DNA of 33,540 bases from Azolla pinnata (taxonomy: Eukaryota > Streptophyta > Polypodiopsida > Salviniales > Salviniaceae). Below, piece after piece: positions 31,713-33,540 of this stretch (the first letter of the stretch is position 1; every line of letters starts with the position of its first letter). Both the position numbers and the translations under genes were made by a program. The stretch spans positions 1 through 33,540 of the forward strand of contig JBBBWG010002282.1 of NCBI GenBank assembly GCA_037176905.1, read 5' to 3'. The notes under the pieces are model-generated. The model was not told the DNA's origin. It did not search any database and was given only the letters and a program-made list of their open reading frames with translations.

Positions 31713-33030
31713 CTTCAGAGACCTGAAAACAACAGAACCAACATCACGCTCATCAATATAAAACCCACTGCTATATACGCTACCATAGTTCGTAGAACAT
31801 AAGATCCTAATGTATACATGCAGTCTAGCGTCCTATCAACGAAGTGTTTATTAGAATAGATCATCCAATTAGCCAATACATCATGAACCAGCGCATCATT
31901 GAGATAACTTGTTTTGATAGTGACAGGTTATGCTTTGTAAAAATCCAGTCTTGAAGGTATACACCATTGAGAAAAAAGAACTACAAAAGTGGAGGTAAAC
32001 AAATTCTCCCGTATGACAATATCAAGGGGTTTCCGCTGACAACTCAGAAATACCTGTTCATCATATAATCAACAAGTTACATGGCATTTAAGATAAGGTA
32101 TCATGTAACATCCTTCCCCCCAAAGGTGGCTGTTTATATTTCCCATAAAATGAATGGGGAAACATAAATCAGAAAAGAAAAACAAAAGAAAAATTATGTT
32201 CCATTCTATTCCCAGTGAAAACATAGCCAAAACTGGGGAATTTGTGTTCGCATGCAGTGAAGATATAATGTCTGCCCTTGTAAAGAGAGAAGAATTATTC
32301 ATTTCACCCGACAAATACACCAACTTTTAATCACATTTTTTTTTTACAGTTCGGTGAAAATATTTATAGAAGCAACAACCTGCGACACAAAAAATTATGA
32401 ATTTGTGGTCCTCTCACAGTCCAACATAGCAGCTCATTCAGATCAGTACAAAGACGTTCCTCTAATCATCGCCGAAATTCTGGATTCTAATCTGTAACAT
32501 AGAGATGATCCTTACCGACAGAAACAGACAAAAAACATCGCGTTATTCCTGCCAAAAAGTGGTTCAAAGAGTATTTATTACTCGAGATTGAATACTATAT
32601 AAGCACAATATGCTGCAGAGGACCGGATGCCCAACCACAACATCTAGTCCGAGAGTTCAGAATGATCCGGAAGATTCCGGAAACAATCGAATGCCAGGTG
32701 CACCCACTGTTGGCATCGAGCAGAAAAGATGCTGTTTTCTGCTGTTTCCGGAGGGCAAGGAGGGAGAGGGACAGCGGGAGGAAGGGAGGAAGAGGGAAAA
32801 AGAGGGGAGAATAAAAACAGGAGGAAGATGAGATCTAACGCGGAGAGCAGTCGAATGCGAATAAACACACACACACACACACACAGAGAAAGAGAGAAAG
32901 ACGTAAGGCGAGAAGAAGAAACAAAACCTGGCGCAACGCGAGGAGCGGGCGAGCAGTTCGTGGAGGCGATGGATCGAAGAGAAGGAAGCAGCAGAAACGG
33001 GAGCCGCGAAACCCTTTCCTTCCGCAGTTC
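31713..33030 (-). other. Probable 5' UTR intron and leader of the Rieske gene
   Basis: The splice acceptor TTTTCAG at 31723-31729 precedes the start codon by ten bases, so transcription probably starts further right. The GC-richer stretch at about 32930-33030 (minus strand) is a candidate leader exon, with a possible donor CGCCAG/GTTTTG near 32927. No coding region is seen between 31713 and 33030. Exact limits are inferred. Confidence 0.4.
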
Positions 33031-33112
33031 TTCCCTCTGCGCACAGAAAGAAACAGAAGAAGAAAGAAGAAGAAGAAGAAGAAGAAGAAGAAAGAAGAAG
33101 AAGATGAAGACG
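32866..33112. repeat. (CA)n and (GAA)n microsatellites
   Basis: A (CA)n run at about 32866-32885 is followed by GAGAA purine words, and an imperfect (GAA)n run spans about 33055-33112. On the minus strand the latter is a TTC-rich tract just upstream of the proposed Rieske leader. Confidence 0.85.
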
Positions 33113-33189
33113 ATGACAATGGGCTGAATTTTTTTTTTTCCAATAATACGAAATTACGAATTACCGCACGGATTAAAATAAATAGGAAA

Positions 33190-33540
33190 AATCCGTATAT
33201 ACGTATGCATGTACCGTATGCATGTATGCAGAGATTTGTGCATGTGTGTCTGTAGAGCTTCTGCTAGAGAATTCTGTGTGTGTATATGGATTTAGTGATT
33301 ACATGTGGATATACGTATGTATGTCCGTATGTGGATCTTCTGATTGTATATGTATATATGTATGTGATGGTTGTGTATGTGTGCATGCATGCATGTAGGG
33401 CTTCGGATTATATGTGTATATGTATGTGATGGTTCTGAATGTATGTATGTATGTATGTATGTAGAGCTTCGGATTATGTATGTATATGTATGTAGAGCTT
33501 CGAATTATGTATGTATATATCTATGTAGAACTTTTGATTA
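33190..33540. repeat. TATG/TGTA-rich minisatellite running off the window
   Basis: TATGTATG and TGCATG words are punctuated by a recurring block GTAGAGCTTCGGATTATGTA. Copies of the block lie near 33253, 33332, 33396, 33461, 33492 and 33525. Units are about 30-80 bp because the TATG tract varies. The array continues beyond the window end. Confidence 0.8.

Overview
This is a nuclear segment from a plant, most likely a flowering plant; the species cannot be told from the sequence alone. The protein-coding genes are split by GT-AG introns. One gene belongs to a plant PDDEXK/DUF506 family, there is a long degenerate run of plant-type telomere motif (TTTAGGG), and a solo LTR and two MITE-like inverted-repeat elements are present. 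Microsatellites are abundant. I see no bacterial, organellar, CRISPR or viral genes.

Five genes could be reconstructed exon by exon, every junction keeping frame. (1) Minus strand, 5834 to 3431: a six-exon gene for a 236-residue secreted protein with two EGF-like modules and a hydrophobic C-terminal tail, probably GPI-anchored. (2) Plus strand, 9128 to 14706: a twelve-exon gene for a Myb/SANT protein of the REB1/DMTF1/RNA polymerase I termination factor type, with a huge Lys/Glu-rich N-terminal half. (3) Plus strand, 19571 to 22249: a three-exon DUF506 (PDDEXK-like) gene. (4) Minus strand, 27721 to 25817: a four-exon gene for the RNA polymerase subunit RPB5. (5) Minus strand, 31712 to 30110: a two-coding-exon gene for the mitochondrial Rieske iron-sulfur protein.

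The spaces between genes are dominated by repeats. Bases 1-900 are rich in ATCGATCCAT-like words and CAGA runs. From 6500 to 8080 lies a GTA-rich compound minisatellite broken by a clean 367-bp solo LTR with a 5-bp target duplication. From 8750 to 9010 a degenerate telomere-like tract abuts the start of the Myb gene. From 17401 to 17616 there is a dense cluster of CACGTG/CACGTC boxes, the first five at exact 13-bp spacing. From 18320 to 19270 a 133-136 bp minisatellite with a 100-N assembly gap sits just upstream of the DUF506 gene. Two related MITE-like elements in opposite orientation lie upstream of RPB5.

The genes show no operon-like or pathway relation to each other; two of them (RPB5 and the REB1-like factor) touch nuclear transcription. 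I found no convincing new multi-gene system. The most unusual signals are regulatory or structural: the G-box array, the telomere-like leader with an overlapping upstream ORF on the Myb gene, and a near-perfect 25-bp hairpin inside the Rieske gene intron.
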